Source: Metridium senile
Taxonomy: Eukaryota > Cnidaria > Anthozoa > Actiniaria > Metridiidae
NCBI GenBank assembly: GCA_949775045.1
Contig: OX459096.1
Location: forward strand, 43,680,379 to 43,744,378
Length of the DNA: 64,000 nucleotides
Direction: 5' to 3'
The translations under genes were made by a program, and so were the position numbers. Under the pieces are notes generated by a model. It searched no databases. It was not told where the DNA came from and saw only the letters and a program-made list of their open reading frames with translations. Below are positions 24,531-37,200 of the stretch, piece by piece (the stretch's first letter is position 1; each line of letters starts with the position of its first letter).

Positions 24531-25808
24531 TTACCATGTCTTACAATACGGCGAATAAGCTGCCTGCATACATGACGAGCTAACAGACAAATGAGAATAA
24601 CCATTGGTGTTTTGATTCGGTTGTAGTGTATTGGCATATCCCATGTTATTGGAGTAGCCGTTGTAGTCTGCATAGCTTGGTGTAGATGAGCTGCATTGGT
24701 TGTAAAATGGCTGACTTGTGTTATAGTCAGCGTGATAAGGTTGCCCGTCACGGATCAGAACAGGGACAGGAACTGTGCGAGGGAAGATAGATCGACTAGG
24801 TTCTTTATATTCTCCACATTCAGCGGCCATTTTTTTGTGCTTGTAACGATGATTCTGGAACCAGATTTTAACTTGTGTTGGTGTTAGATTGATCATTCTT
24901 CCAAGTTGTTCTCGTTCGGGAGCTGAGAGGTAACGTTGATAGCGAAACCTCCTTTCCAGCTCGTAAATTTGTGCTTTGGTGAAAAGGATTCTTCTTTTGC
25001 GCTTCTTAGGAACTTCTTGTGTTTCTTCTTTTTCTCTTTGCCGTAAAAGTTCTCCTGAATTGTCTTTTAGCCTTTCAGGATGCGCTTGAGGAGCTGTTAC
25101 AAGAAAATGCGATTAGAAACCCCATAAAGGTGACAGAGGCCATATCACATTTGATAACAATGTTCGTATTTTCATGCCTCCAATTCGTCCCTTTACTACG
25201 TAGTTTAGATAAAACTGTACTATATGAATTAAGGATTGTATGTAGGGCTCACAGTACTCTCAGGTTAATGTTGGGAAGACTTACAAATGATTGTATGATG
25301 TTTGCAAAGGAACAACTTCGCACTATCAATAAGAAAGTATAATCCGGCTGGATTCGTCTTAATAAACAAGAACTCATTTAAGAAATATTTAGAGAATAAA
25401 TCTAGCATGTAAAAATCAAATGAACCAAAATATAATGTCATGGATTGAAAATAAACGATTTCTAAAAAAAATCAAAGCCACAAGATACAAGAACCCACTG
25501 AAAACGTTAAGCAAAAGTTTGAATTAATGATGAAAACCACAACACATAAAGAACATTTCAAAGCTTTTCGCACAGTAACTCAAAATGCATTTCTCTGACT
25601 TCTCTGTTTTGTTGTCACGTCTCTGTATAAACTTACTAGATTCCTGGGTTTTCTGAGCTAAATGTAGTCCCATATCTAGCTTAGACCGTGGCTCAAAGCT
25701 ACCATTATCCGTTTGGTAAACACTGAGGTTCATTGCGTTAGAGGTATTGTTGGCTTGCATTCGTGGTTCTTTTAGATTCAGGATATTTCGAACAGAGAAT
25801 GAAGACAT
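24531..25808 (-). CDS. nkx2.2-like: NK2-class (Nkx2.2-like) homeobox gene B, two exons
   Basis: Predicted transcription factor of 244 aa. Exon 1 is 25637-25808 and exon 2 is 24531-25093, with a 543-bp intron, a GTAAGT donor and a TTTTCTTGTAACAG acceptor. Both sides are phase 1 and the junction codon is Thr. The first open methionine in exon 2 lies inside the homeodomain, but the frame stays open upstream to the acceptor and supplies the missing N-terminal half of the domain. Residues 1-12 are the TN motif ([11 protein letters not shown]). The homeodomain is about 88-147 ([20 protein letters not shown] ... Tyr54), with an unusual Tyr22 (RFRYQRY). The NK2-SD is at about 163-177 ([15 protein letters not shown]). 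The C-terminal tail is Tyr/Asn/Ser-rich with repeated ADYN and is likely disordered. A proximal box and a distal 25-bp element upstream are shared with its paralogues. Confidence 0.94.
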
Positions 25809-25834
25809 ATCATGGAGGAGCTCACAGTCTGTGG

Positions 25835-25845
25835 CTCAAAGATGG
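25835..25845 (-). promoter_or_regulatory. Proximal shared box upstream of gene B (variant)
   Basis: In the gene's sense this reads AGCCATCTTTGAGCC, a two-base-longer variant of the CCATTTGAG box, starting 37 bp upstream of the ATG. Weaker than the copies at genes A, C and D, but at the equivalent position. Confidence 0.35.
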
Positions 25846-26026
25846 CTGACCCGATTAAAAATGTATACAGTACACTTCGGCTCGGGGTAAGGAATGCGAG
25901 AGAAGGCAAGGACATTCACTTGTCATGCTCCAGTCGCACCGGTTTGACATTGAACACATGTCATTAGCCAGTGTTTGAAGAGAATTTATTTAGAGTGATA
26001 AAGAGCTGTCAGTTTGGAAGACATGG

Positions 26027-26051
26027 CTGTTAATTAAAGTGATAGCCAGTG
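26027..26051. promoter_or_regulatory. Distal 25-bp conserved element upstream of gene B
   Basis: On the plus strand the element contains TTAATTAAAGTGATAGCCA. It matches the gene C copy at 20 of 25 positions, and four of the five differences are A/G transitions. It lies 219 bp upstream of the ATG. It combines a TAATTA homeodomain-type core with a GATA word. Confidence 0.5.
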
Positions 26052-29000
26052 CGAACACTTTTCATACAAAACCACAATGAAGCGATCTATTAAAATGATG
26101 CGCCCAAATACCCCTCTGCCAAAGTATGATAGTTTGAGCTCGTTAACAGAAACCCAATTATGCGTTTAATCTTATTTTATAGACCTGACAATTTACTTTA
26201 GATTTAGCCTTTGTATTCTAATTATACTAGTACCCATCATACATCACAATTTCCCGCCCACAAATAGAGCTGGTCCTCACGCCTCTCAAAAGTTCTTTCG
26301 CTGTAAAGTAAGGTAGGAGGGAATAGTTCTTTACTGGTACACAACAACACTTTGCTGTAACTAACTGAATTACACACATTGATTAGAAAATTGGGACGTG
26401 GAAAAAGTTAGAACGGTGACAATCGAGTTGTATATTTCCTTGGTTAGCGTGTAGTTGCACTAGTTTTTCTTACAAAACAAACAATGATCTTCAGGTAGGA
26501 GGTTCGACAAGCCACGAGAACAATTACAACTATGAATTGGTAATATTCAAGTTTGACAGACATGTCAATTTCAAATCTCATAATCTCGTAAAAAACTTCA
26601 CTCACTGCCAGTCTTTCTCTAAGCTGTTTCCAAGATATAATTGGCGTCCGGGTTGGTTGATTTGAACAGAAAATTGATTTATTCATTTGTGGACTGATCG
26701 GAAAGACCGGAAATTTGTACATATAATTACAAGGGAATGAATCTGTCTTGTCTTTTCGTTCTCGTGTCAATCGTATGACAAATCTTTCCACCACTTCGAT
26801 AAGACAACAACTCTCATGAATTGTAATTTGTATCCCCAAAAAAGTCGTGTAAACTAAAAGAAATAAAAAAGGGAAAACAACTTTGAGTTTAGCCGGTTCA
26901 ACCTGAAGAAGAACTACATTTTTTTTCCTTGTTGGCAGGTCAATCCGATTTTGAATATCTTTTTCGGAAGGAAACTTAATGATAATGTAAAAGAAAGTGA
27001 GAAATCGAAAAACCAGACTAGTTGATACTTAGCGCGTGTAAAAAGTGTCGAGTTGTTTCCTATTGCTTTTAGTAAAAGAAAAGATATTTCTTCAGCTTCA
27101 ACATGACGTGTTATGACATTGTTAATGCTTTACATCGAAACTTGAGAGTCGTCAAAAAAAAACACACAAAATGAACAACTCTTTTGATTCCACTTTTATC
27201 GTTTTAAAAGAGAATGCATCCCATTTCGTTACATCTTATAAAGATAAGACGATTTTTTTTCTTAAAATGTCTTGGAGACATCAATAAGACTTTTTTGTCA
27301 TCTCACAAGATTAAAAACGCTTGTGTGGTGTTGAACTTTGTAAACAAGTTGTGTTTTCTAATTAACGTTAGTTACTTTTATTGAAAACAATAGTAATATA
27401 GTTTTTCTTTACTAAAAGGCGATAGTCTTAGCTAAACAACCTGTTTTTCTTTCTACAAGTAAACAATGTCACTAGACTTATGTCTTTTGTCTATTTTTAC
27501 CTTCCAATACTTAGTAAGTTTTCTCTTAGGATTAATCTCTTCATTGCGAGGGTCAAGCACTGGGCTTCTTTTGACGAACAACTAAGGCTCACTCATACTT
27601 TGACAAGATGTAAGCCATCTATTTCCTTTCGAAGACAAAATCCCGGAAATGTCTCTAATAATTAGCCAGTCTTGAGTCGAAGGTAGTGACCCTAAAGAAC
27701 AACCGGAAATGACCTAGAGATGGTAGCAGTGTTTCAAATGCTGTCACTGGGCACTACGAACCTGGATTTGCACACCTACACTTTAAGTTCCTCTTGGGAT
27801 TGGTGCTTGCAACATGAAGGAGTGGTACTCGTTGCTGTCAAAGTATACAGAATAAAAGACATGAATGTCGAGAGCTTTGCTAGCAAGGTTAGGGAATTAT
27901 CACTCAATCGGTGTCAATCAAAATTGATAGTTCATGCAAACTGCATTTCAACAAACAACTGTGTGTGTATCAGCTCAAGCTAAAGGTCAAAATCGCTTGG
28001 CCTATTTCTCCGCCTATTTCGCTCCTCGACAAGACACTTTTAAAGTTATGGCTGATAACGATTATTTTGCTCACGAAATATCAAGTCTTACGATGGAGAG
28101 GATTTTTACCTTATTAATTGGTCATTGCTGTAGAGGAGCTCTTGGAGTCAAGAACCCTTTTAAGGCAGTCTTAACAGAGTGCAGGCTTAACTACTCGTTG
28201 TACTAGTTGGACATCTCAACTCCAGCCATCCAAAGTAGTCGTTGACAGTTTGGATGGCGCACCAGTCAACGACATGATAGCTCGCTGAATTAGTCGCATT
28301 TTCAGTTCAAGGAACGACTTTGTGATGTTATCAAAAACAGGACGGTTAACATACACTATGAAACTGTTGGGAGCCAATTATTTTTGACAACATGATGTTT
28401 TTTAATGCTTTACTATAATAAATTAGCTGACTTCAATAAACAACATCTAAATCATCACTAGTTGACTTTTATAATTGGATTTACTTCTAATAAATGGGAT
28501 TTGTAGCTTTATTGTCTGAAAATAATACAAATGTGTACATTTTATTTTTCTATTGTAATGATATTGCTCGAAGTGTTCGCAAACGTGTTGTAGTAATCTA
28601 ACTCAAGCGAAATATCTTCTTCACATCTCCAACAAAGATTGTTTTAAATCGATTTGTGTTTACATATCGCTTAAATCACTTTACTGCTATTTGGATCTCA
28701 TTTTACGCTGAAATTAACCAAGTTGGCGTACTACAAACCATAAGACTAACATGTTTTGACGGCCAGTTATTCTAATCAGTTCTTTGGGTATTTTTGTGGC
28801 TTTCAAACCAGCATAACAAATCTATTTGTATAAATTTGGTTTTCCGTGTTTGTGTTATCAATGATTTGCTAGGAATTGAGGGCGATTGGACATTAGGGCA
28901 AACCACTGAGGAAATGGTTTAAGATAGCAATTGAACCCAAAACATTGATAAAAGACCCAGTTTTTTCTTGTAAGCTTACACCAACTTCAAAAATAAAAAA

Positions 29001-29980
29001 AATACGAAAAAAATAAATAGTTATCTTTAAAAAAAGATACAAAATAAATAAAAACACGACACGTTTTTCATCGCAATAACATACAAATTAAAAGTCCAAA
29101 AAGAGTACAAATTCGAAAAAAGAAGTTAAAAAAAATCGCTTTTTTCGATATAAAATAAAATATCTGTCAAAAATAACTTTGGTAATTTTTTTCATTCAAA
29201 ATTCAATGCTGCTTTTTCTCAGTCTTTTGCTATCATATCTAAACGAGATATTATTTTCTAAGTACAAGTCCACTCAAATCCTGTCTACTATGATTAGACA
29301 CATGACAAAACCAACCGAGGTAATTAAGATAACTTAGATTTGTTTTGGACATAACGTGATTAACAGCTCTTTCATCCAAATAACATCCATGTTTGAACAT
29401 GAAATTGATTATGGATTGACTCAAAGGCTCGCCTAGGCCGTTACTCTTTGGCCTTTTAATTTCGCTCTTGGTATTTAAAACAATAGTTAACTCCTCCTGT
29501 CTCAAAAATAGAAACGTGATCTTGAGAAGCGTCCTATTTTCAATCAAGTTTAGTGATTTTGATGTGCGATCCGCCTTAATGTCATAGCTGTCTCTACCAT
29601 GTCAGTATACCAATCAGACATCTTTGACAATTTGATGTATATCTTTAAATTACAGCCATCACAGATTTTTTCCCGCCAAGTGAGCAATGAACTCAAACAG
29701 TTAAAGGCGTTTACGGTGTTTACTCGCTTTATCTCTTCAATCGATAAGATAAGGTCTGCGTTTTTGTACACATTTCGTTGCTTTTTTCTGTGGCGTTATA
29801 AGTAAACCGTTGTGGTCAACTAAATGACCGAATCATTGTTGTACTCACGCTAATAATACTAATGTGCGGTTCGCATCCCTCCCATCATCCAGCCTAGAAT
29901 ATTATTTATTAATACATCAACGGGAATACATGTCTGATTAAACTATGAAGCACGTAACAAAATTGGCGGAGGGAAAATAA
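26052..29980. other. Intergenic upstream of gene B; no gene recognised
   Basis: Open frames up to 131 codons (26444-26839, minus) show no domain I recognise. 28980-29170 is a strongly A-rich tract. Confidence 0.45.
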
Positions 29981-29984
29981 AAAT

Positions 29985-30030
29985 AAATAAAATTAACTAA
30001 ACAAAATTAACTAAATAAAATTAACTCTAA
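29985..30030. repeat. Short AAAATTAACTAA tandem repeat
   Basis: Three units of about 15-16 bp (AAAATTAACTAAAC, AAAATTAACTAAAT, AAAATTAACTCTAAT). Confidence 0.7.
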
Positions 30031-31117
30031 TAATTTATATTCTTAGATATTTGTTTCAATTGGCATTAAGGGGACCCATTAATTTCGCGCAAATTGTCAT
30101 GGCATTGCTGAAAACTTGATTTTTGAAGCATTTCTAATATATATTTATTATGATGAAGACTGATAAAGGCTAGCAGTAACAGTCAAACGTCGTGGTTACA
30201 AACCTACGACATTCGCGAGAAATGATAACAACATTTTACCCATGCTATTTTGTTATATGAGAGTAGGTTTGAGGCCATGTACTACTGATCAAGGACAACT
30301 TTAATATTTTGTTATATATTTTGTTAAAAGTTGAAGAACAAATAGAAAGCTAAGGGTGGGCGGAGAAGCCGAAGGTGAAGATCACAAAAAACTGAAGACC
30401 TTAAACGAAGGGAGGAAGGAAGCGAATAAGAGGATATTGAATCATGCTTATGAAATGTTTAGCTTTTTGAAATATGTTTTCATAACTTTTCGTTTCACAT
30501 GTTGAATTTAGCTTTGCTGAGATCTGTTTGTGTTACCTCCCGGCCATCTACGCCTGTCAAACCCAAGAGATGTCGAATCGAAAAAAAAAAACATTTCCAC
30601 TTCAGCGAAAAACATTTGACAGTTGGAAGTTTTTCTGTCACTAGCGAACAATTACAAAGAATTTTAGTTATTAAGTGTAAAACAAGGGCCGACAAAAGAG
30701 CAACAAAGTTTCATTTTTAGCAAACTGAAAATAGGTGCGACAAAAGGCTAAAATAGGGAACAAAAAGTTTATATAGTTATTTCTTCAAACGTGAAAAGCT
30801 TTTAAACATGATCACTGACCATCATTTACTGCACAGAAATCTCGGCGTAAAACTGAGGTTTTGTAACAATTAAGAGCTGTAATTGATATAATAAAAAGCA
30901 GATGGAATAATGAGCCATATGACATTAACTAGTCTGCTGGCGAACACGAAGATACACGCCTATCGCACGGAAGGCACGGTGGATCACGAATGATATCGTG
31001 ATAACGCTATGATAGCGACTAATTATTGGTTACCCAAATAACTCCATGCAACAACGGTTCACTGCGATAGGTGGAATGAATTTTAAAATGGTTATCCATG
31101 TTAACTAAATCGAATAC

Positions 31118-31350
31118 ACATGTATCCACCTTTATTAGCTCTCTGCAAAAATAACTGAGTAGCTGTTGCTCAAATAAAATCTATGTATCCACATTTACAA
31201 TCACTGCAAAAACAACTGAGTAGTGGTTACTAAAATTACGAAGTAACTTGATGCACCCATTGTTAGTTGCTGCAAAAACGACTGAGTATTGGTTAGTAGT
31301 AGTGGTTAATTAAATAACTGAGTAAATTGATGCACTCCAAAAACGACTAA
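31118..31350. repeat. Degenerate tandem repeat of about 61-66 bp
   Basis: CTGCAAAAAC(A/G)ACTGAGTA recurs at 31143, 31204 and 31270, with a degraded copy at about 31336. GTATCCAC or GATGCACC occurs between units. About four copies. Confidence 0.75.
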
Positions 31351-32980
31351 GGCTGTGACTGTAGTTTTTTTCTTTTATGTATCCGAAAAACTAACGAAAT
31401 CGATAGTTGGATCCAGAGTTACACGGTCACCCCCATCTAGAACATCCTTTGATCGCATTAAGTGCGCGCGAGTAGACAAACCGAGTTGAAATTCACGAAA
31501 CTGATGACTAGATATATAGTAGGTACTATCGATTCTGCTGGGGCACAGTGTCACCTTATAACGTGTTTTAACATATAAAAATGTTTTTTTTTTTTTCATA
31601 AATCCATGTCTTATGTCATTCCAAAATTGTACAAATGCCTCCCAATACTGTGTTATATTGTCAAATTCATGTCGCCGGATAGTTCTCCCCTTTTTCCCAC
31701 CAAATTAGCTAGTTTCACCTAATGCAATTCAATAAAGATAAAACAGAGAGAGAGTAGGCCCTTACTTACAAGAATTACCAACTATTGATCATTAAGAAAA
31801 CAAATTAAAATCGTTTAATTTTGAATGTATAAAGAGTAACTTTACAAAGGAAGAAACTGCTATGTTTATCTGAAAAATGTCTCCTTAACTTTTAACAAGA
31901 ACATACTGTTTCTCGAAATTATTGTGTTCAAAGTTGCCTTGTAACAAGGCGTGTAGCAACGCAAAGCGGTAGAAACAATCTTATTCAGTTTAACATCACC
32001 ACCATCATCTTTATTTGAAGAAACCGTCGGGGGGAGGTTATTTAATTTTTCTTTTTTTTCCAAAATAAACATATGATGTTTAACAGAAGCGATCAGTATA
32101 TTTGTTTAAAACTAGAAGTCGCACTGTGTGTTTTCAAATAAATATTTTTTTCTAGCAGTTCGACCTTACGAAGAGTAAATAGTTGTGGGGTATATGCTTA
32201 TTGCTGTTTTATATTAAGCAATTCAAGAAATTCTAATATTATCATTTATAGGTTTCAAAAATGAAAAATGTGTATCCTAAACAGCCCTGAATATTTTCTA
32301 AACAGTTTTAATTGCTTGGGTAAGAGACGAGTCCAAAACTACTCTTTTTAACAGTTATTTTGCTAAGGATTATCAGCAATGTTTCCAAATTAAAAGTGGA
32401 GTCGTATCATTTTTTATTATTATGTGAAAAACTTATTTTATAAAAACTATGAATAAGTGTATAAAATAATATCTTTTTATGGAATAATATATAAAACTTT
32501 AAATCATTATATTACTTCTATACTAATGATCAAGGATTAAATAATTCCAGTTTAAAATACATATCATATACTCGCGTTCAATAAATAGTCAATTTAAACG
32601 CCGAAACTAGAAAGGTTAAACACGCGAGAAAAACACTCTTGTTCTTGATTGACTAGTCTCTTTTTCATGTTGAAATGCAACAAGCTTTTTTTACAGGGGT
32701 TTTACTTGCATAATAAGCGTTTTAGTGTAAAGTTATGAATCAAGTTATGAATTGTTTTTTGAAATCAAAATGATGACGACCAAATTGAATAATTTTTATT
32801 TCCAAATTTGTATGCCCAGGTAAGCAGTACTTACTGCTGAATGTTTTATTGATGTATACCTAAGAACATTGGTTGACTTCTTATTAGTTGGAAGGAATTA
32901 GGATATTCCACTGACGTACACACACTACCAGAGAAAGCGGGCAGTTACGCTTGGTTCACATCAATATAGGTATATATTTA
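31351..32980. other. Non-coding, very AT-rich stretch
   Basis: No gene or bounded repeat seen. Confidence 0.5.
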
Positions 32981-34110
32981 TTGGGCTACCTGTGTACTCA
33001 CAGCATATAAAACCAATACATTTACAGTAAATGTAAACAAGAACATTGCTTGGGCTACCTGTGTAAATATACACAAAAATATTGCTTGGGCTACCTGTGT
33101 ACCCCCACCATATAAAGCCACATGGAACCACATGTATTTACAATAAATATACACAAGAACATTGCATTGCCGGATTTCAAACCGTGAGGGCTGGGGCGAA
33201 TCGCCTTATACTTTGACAAACAAGATTTTATTTACATAATCAGAGAAACCTTGTCAAGCTTTACAAAATCCTGAAGTTTGGTGTTGATTGGTTTAATATT
33301 GTGTGAAATACAACAATTCAAAAACTTGAAAATTTATGAAGAAATGTATGGAAAACCGGACAAGTTAGTCAAGTTGTCCGGTTTTTGACATTTCCCATAC
33401 ATTTCTTTACAAACGTCAATAGCTGTATCTCATGCAATATTAAACCAATCAACACCAAACTTCAAGACATTGTAAAGCTAGACAATGTTTCTCTGATTAT
33501 GTAAATAAAATCTTGTTTGGCAAAGTATAGGGCAATTCGCCCCAGCCCCTAACGGTTTGAAACCCGGCAATGGCGTGCTTGTGTAAATATACAAAAAAAT
33601 ATTGCTTGGGCTACCTGTGTACCCACAGCATATAGACCACATTCATTTAGAGTAAAGGTAAACAAGAACATTGCTTGGGCTACCTGTGTAAATATATACA
33701 AAAAAATATTGCTTTGGCTACCTCTGTACCCACAGCATATAGACCACATTTATTTACAGTAAATGTAAACAAGAACATTGCTTGGGCTACCTGTGTACCC
33801 ACAGCATAAAAGCCACATGGAACTACATGCATTTAAAGTAAATAAACACAAGGACATTGCTTGGGCTGCCTGTGTACCCACACTATATAGGCCACTTGGA
33901 CAACTTGGAACCACATGCATTTATAGTAAATCTACACAAAAAATGGGTTACCTGTGTAAATATTCAGCTAAATAATGCTTGGGCTACCTGTGTACCCACA
34001 CTATATAGGCCATATGGAACCACACAAATGCATTTATAGTAAATATACACAAAAACTTTTCTTGGGCTACCTGTGTAAATATTCAGCTAAATATTGCTTG
34101 GCTGCCTATT
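32981..34110. repeat. Higher-order minisatellite (two unit types)
   Basis: Units begin TTGGGCTACCTGTGTA. A long unit (about 70-100 bp) continues CCCACAGCATATA ... CATTTACAGTAAAT ... AACATTGC. A short unit (about 36 bp) continues AATATACACAAAAATATTGC. Long and short units partly alternate, giving a composite period near 105 bp. A 408-bp palindrome interrupts the array at 33165-33572. Repetitive peptides starting MLGLPVYP in some frames are translations of this repeat, not genes. Confidence 0.85.
33165..33572. mobile_element. 408-bp full palindrome (hairpin MITE) inside the minisatellite
   Basis: Nearly the whole element is one inverted repeat about position 33368. Outer ends are CATTGCCGG(A/G)TTTCAAACCG; inner words include GCTGGGGCGAATCGCC, AAGATTTTATTTACATAATC and GAAATGTATGG. 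The arms are roughly 80-90% alike with almost no spacer. It splits the TTGGGCTACC array, showing insertion after the array formed. No unambiguous target duplication. Confidence 0.8.
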
Positions 34111-34459
34111 AGGTGCACATTAACATTGATTGGTCTGCTGTGATATTATACAATAAGTAGATGTTCACTAAGATCACTCCAAATCCCAAGCACCTCTTGT
34201 TGAATATTGACTTATCTGAATGGCTTTTAATTCAATGGATTTATATAATGGCCGGTTGGTCAACAACCCTCTTTTGTAAATGGAAATGAACGTATAAATG
34301 ATAATTTCGGTAAGAGCGCAAACACTTTATCCATGAGGAAAGATTGATACTGTGCCATAGTTTTTTATGACTAAAGTAAGAAGTAAAGAACGTGTTTCCG
34401 CTGTATTGACTGGTAATAGATACCGCAAATAACCAAAAAATATACATTATTAGAAAGTA

Positions 34460-34597
34460 CAGGGGAACCCCGTTAATCCGGCCACTGAAGGGAAAGCCCA
34501 AAGTGGCCGTATTAACAGGCTGGCCGTATCAAGCGGGTAAATTTTATAGAAAATGTATGGGCATGCATTTCGTCGGGACATAAACGGGGTTCCCCAG
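34460..34597. mobile_element. 138-bp MITE with TA duplication, Tigger/pogo-like ends
   Basis: Ends C(A/T)GGGGAACCCCGTT in inverted orientation, bordered by TA (34458-34459 and 34598-34599). Internal GTTAATCCGGCCACTGAAGG and CTGGCCGTAT resemble non-autonomous pogo/Tigger elements. No transposase. Confidence 0.75.
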
Positions 34598-34731
34598 TAA
34601 CTCTTTTGGTTTTATTTCATGGTTTAGAGTGATTGTTAAATATAAATTGATTATTTAGTTTGTACTAGTTGATAAGAACAATTTACCTATTCTAGCATGG
34701 GCGTAGAAAATCCCACAAGCAATTTCAAATA

Positions 34732-34795
34732 TCAATCAATCAACCAATACATCTATACATGAAACAATTGATCAATCAATCAATTAATCATTAAT
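34732..34795. repeat. (ATCA)n-rich microsatellite
   Basis: Imperfect ATCAATCA tract. Confidence 0.7.
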
Positions 34796-35421
34796 TAAAC
34801 AGTCAACCAGCATATCAACAAGAAAACATTGCGCAAAAAGAAAAAAATAAATTGTTTTGTCTGCAAAAAAAAATAAACACATTTTAAAATAAGTTACAAT
34901 TACAGTAGAATTATTGTGTTTGATTAAAAATACGATTAAAAAACGTTTTTTTATTAGAAATAAGAAAAGCAAAAGTGTTGATCGATTAGAAATCTGGGAA
35001 CGTCCATCGACATCACAATACAAAGCTAGCTTTGGGGTGAATAAACTAAAAGTGATAAGTTCCTTAACTTATATATAATGTATTCTTTACAGTTTATTCC
35101 CATACCTTTTTGTTTAATTATCCATGAGGTACATATGCACCAAAAAGACGAGTCGTTTTATTCATAAACACTAACGTTTCCCCCTAAAAACCCTGGCGGA
35201 TTACCCATGAACACTTGCATGCATTTAGGGCCAGCTCAGACGTCGAACTTTTGCCGCATCGGATCTAATTACCTTTGAGGCCAGCGGTTAAGAAAAGGCC
35301 GATCACTACCATATAAGATATCAGCTCTTTTACTTAGTGCCAGGACACGATGTGTGTTAAGTTGTGTCTACATCCTTCTACTAGTTTCGAGGAACACGGC
35401 GATCGAACTCATTAATTAAGC

Positions 35422-35685
35422 GAGCCCCTCCCAGGGGTTTTAGGTATCAAGGGAGCACGGGCATTTTTTTTAGGGAACAAGAGATAATGCCAAAATATTT
35501 TCAGGGAACAAGGGAGCAAAATGTGATAAAACAATAGTTTTTTGGGATTATGGGAACATGAGGTAAAACATTTTAGGGAGACAGTTATTTTTCTTATGGG
35601 GAACAATTAAGGGCGGAGAAAATGCAAAAAGATCAAAGGATCATGGGAGCATGCACCCCCCCCCCACCCCCCCTGGGAGGGGCTC
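35422..35685. mobile_element. 264-bp MITE-like element with GAGCCCCTCCC ends
   Basis: Inverted ends GAGCCCCTCCCAGGG (35422-35436) and CCCTGGGAGGGGCTC (35671-35685) are exact. Internally AGGGAACAAG(G/A)GA recurs and a C-run precedes the right end. CTACTAGTTTCGAGGA occurs on both sides (about 35378 and 35687), so the flanks may themselves be duplicated. Confidence 0.65.
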
Positions 35686-36084
35686 CCTACTAGTTTCGAG
35701 GAGAACAGCTTTCAAAGTCAATTAGATTAAACATTTGGAAAAGTTCGTCGTCTAAACTGGACCTTACTCATAAATCCTTTCCAAAATATATCAATGTGAA
35801 ATACCGCTGACCACAATGAACAGTATTATATAGTATGCTGCCATTCAAATATAAACACGCGTTGCATAGTAATTTCCTATCGACAGATGGTTTTATACCT
35901 AAAGCGGAATAATATAACAAACTAGACGCTCTTTTGAGCGTGAAGTCGGGCTAGTTGAGGATTATGCAGTTTAGTCTATTAGCCCAGTAGGAGTGGAGGG
36001 ACCCAGTTTTTGACAGCTAGAGATAACTGGAGCTATAACACTGATGCCCCTTGGATATACTCTGAAGATATTAATAATCTTAAT

Positions 36085-36303
36085 GAATACTCCAGTTTCG
36101 AGATCTCTTTTACTCAGTGTTAGCCTCAATTGTGTTTAAAATATGCAGAAATTTAGATAAAACTCGTGAGATTTCGATATATTTTTATTGTCTTCTATGC
36201 TCACAAATCTCTTTCATTTGCACGGACTGTTACTGAACAAAAGAATATATTACATGGTTTTGAGGCTAACACTGAGTAAAAGAGATCTCGAAACTGGAGT
36301 ATT
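36085..36303. mobile_element. 219-bp MITE with perfect 43-bp TIRs and 9-bp duplication
   Basis: AATACTCCAGTTTCGAGATC ... GTTAGCCTCA at 36086-36128 is repeated exactly in inverted orientation at 36261-36303. AATCTTAAT flanks it at 36076-36084 and 36304-36312, with a one-base offset on the left. The perfect arms suggest a young insertion. A decayed relative (CTCTTTTACTTAGTG) lies near 35325-35345. Confidence 0.85.
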
Positions 36304-36779
36304 AATCTTAATTGTCTGTTCAAGACAAATTTGTAAAATGTAGATGAAAAATATTACAGAAACACCGTATTTCATGACTTTAACGCAGTGATCCGTTTGA
36401 AATACACTAAAAGAGCATTATAAAGTGAACTGTATAAATGGTACAAATACCTATGATGACAACGTAAAAATGTTGTGAAAACAAATCAAAGGCCCCCTAT
36501 GGCAAACTCGTCGGGTGGGTCATTTTTAGAACATTTTCAAAGCGCTTAGTGTTTAGACAACTTTTAATGTTGACTTTGTAAGCTATATTTAAAGAATCTC
36601 ACAATTTCATATGAAAATAATGATGTTAGCATATTGAAAAGATATGGCATTGATTTCAAACAAATAAAACTTTATTTATAATAGATTTGAAGTTGATGTA
36701 ATTCTGAACTTTCTATAATAAACGTAAGATATCATTAAATTACAATATATATATATGTATAAATCTTAATTGGAAGGCC

Positions 36780-37200
36780 TACTCCGGGCCTTAAAATCGC
36801 CGTAATTTTAGGCGATCTAAAGCGATTTTAGCAAAATGTTCCTAAACTCTAAGGCGATCTTAGTCGATGTTAGGTGATTTTAGCAAAAAGCTCTTAAATT
36901 CGTAGGCGGTGTTAGGTGATTTAAGGGACGGACCATTAGATTTTTGAGGGGGGGGGGGGGGGGGGGGGTGGGCAATTTTTTTTTGCACGATATTTTTTTC
37001 CCACTCTAAGTGTGTGCACGAATTTTTTCTTCACCTTGCACGATCTTTTTTTCAGAATATTTGATGTGCTCGAATTTTTTTTTCCACTTTTAGGCTGTGC
37101 TCGAATTTTTTTTTGGTATTTGCCCAACCCCCCCCCCCCCCCCCCCTCAAAAATCTAATGGTCCGTCCCTAAGGCATTCTGAGCGATCTTATGAACCGAA
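36780..37200. repeat. GGCGAT(C/T)TTAG-rich repeat interrupted by a MITE
   Basis: AGGCGATCTAAAGCGATTTT-type words recur at short intervals from 36780 to 36923. They resume (GAGCGATCTTATG) after 37171, on the far side of the element at 36924-37170. Confidence 0.6.
36924..37170. mobile_element. 247-bp MITE with AGGGACGGACC ends and poly-G/poly-C
   Basis: The inverted ends AGGGACGGACCATTAGATTT are exact. Just inside are a 21-G run (36948-36968) and, opposite, a 19-C run (37128-37146), so the two G/C tracts would pair in the hairpin. Between them are T-rich GTGC(T/A)CGAATTTTTT subrepeats. Open frames here are artefacts. Confidence 0.8.

Noticed and set aside
25019..25342. 107-codon plus-strand frame overlapping gene B
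   Set aside because: It runs antisense through the intron and exon 2 start of the homeobox gene and shows no family motif; it is a shadow of the real gene.
26444..26839. 131-codon minus-strand frame upstream of gene B
   Set aside because: Low-complexity hydrophobic segments but no consistent signal peptide or domain; probably chance.
33549..34039. Frames starting MLGLPVYP and similar
   Set aside because: Products of the TTGGGCTACC minisatellite; they appear in several frames and strands.
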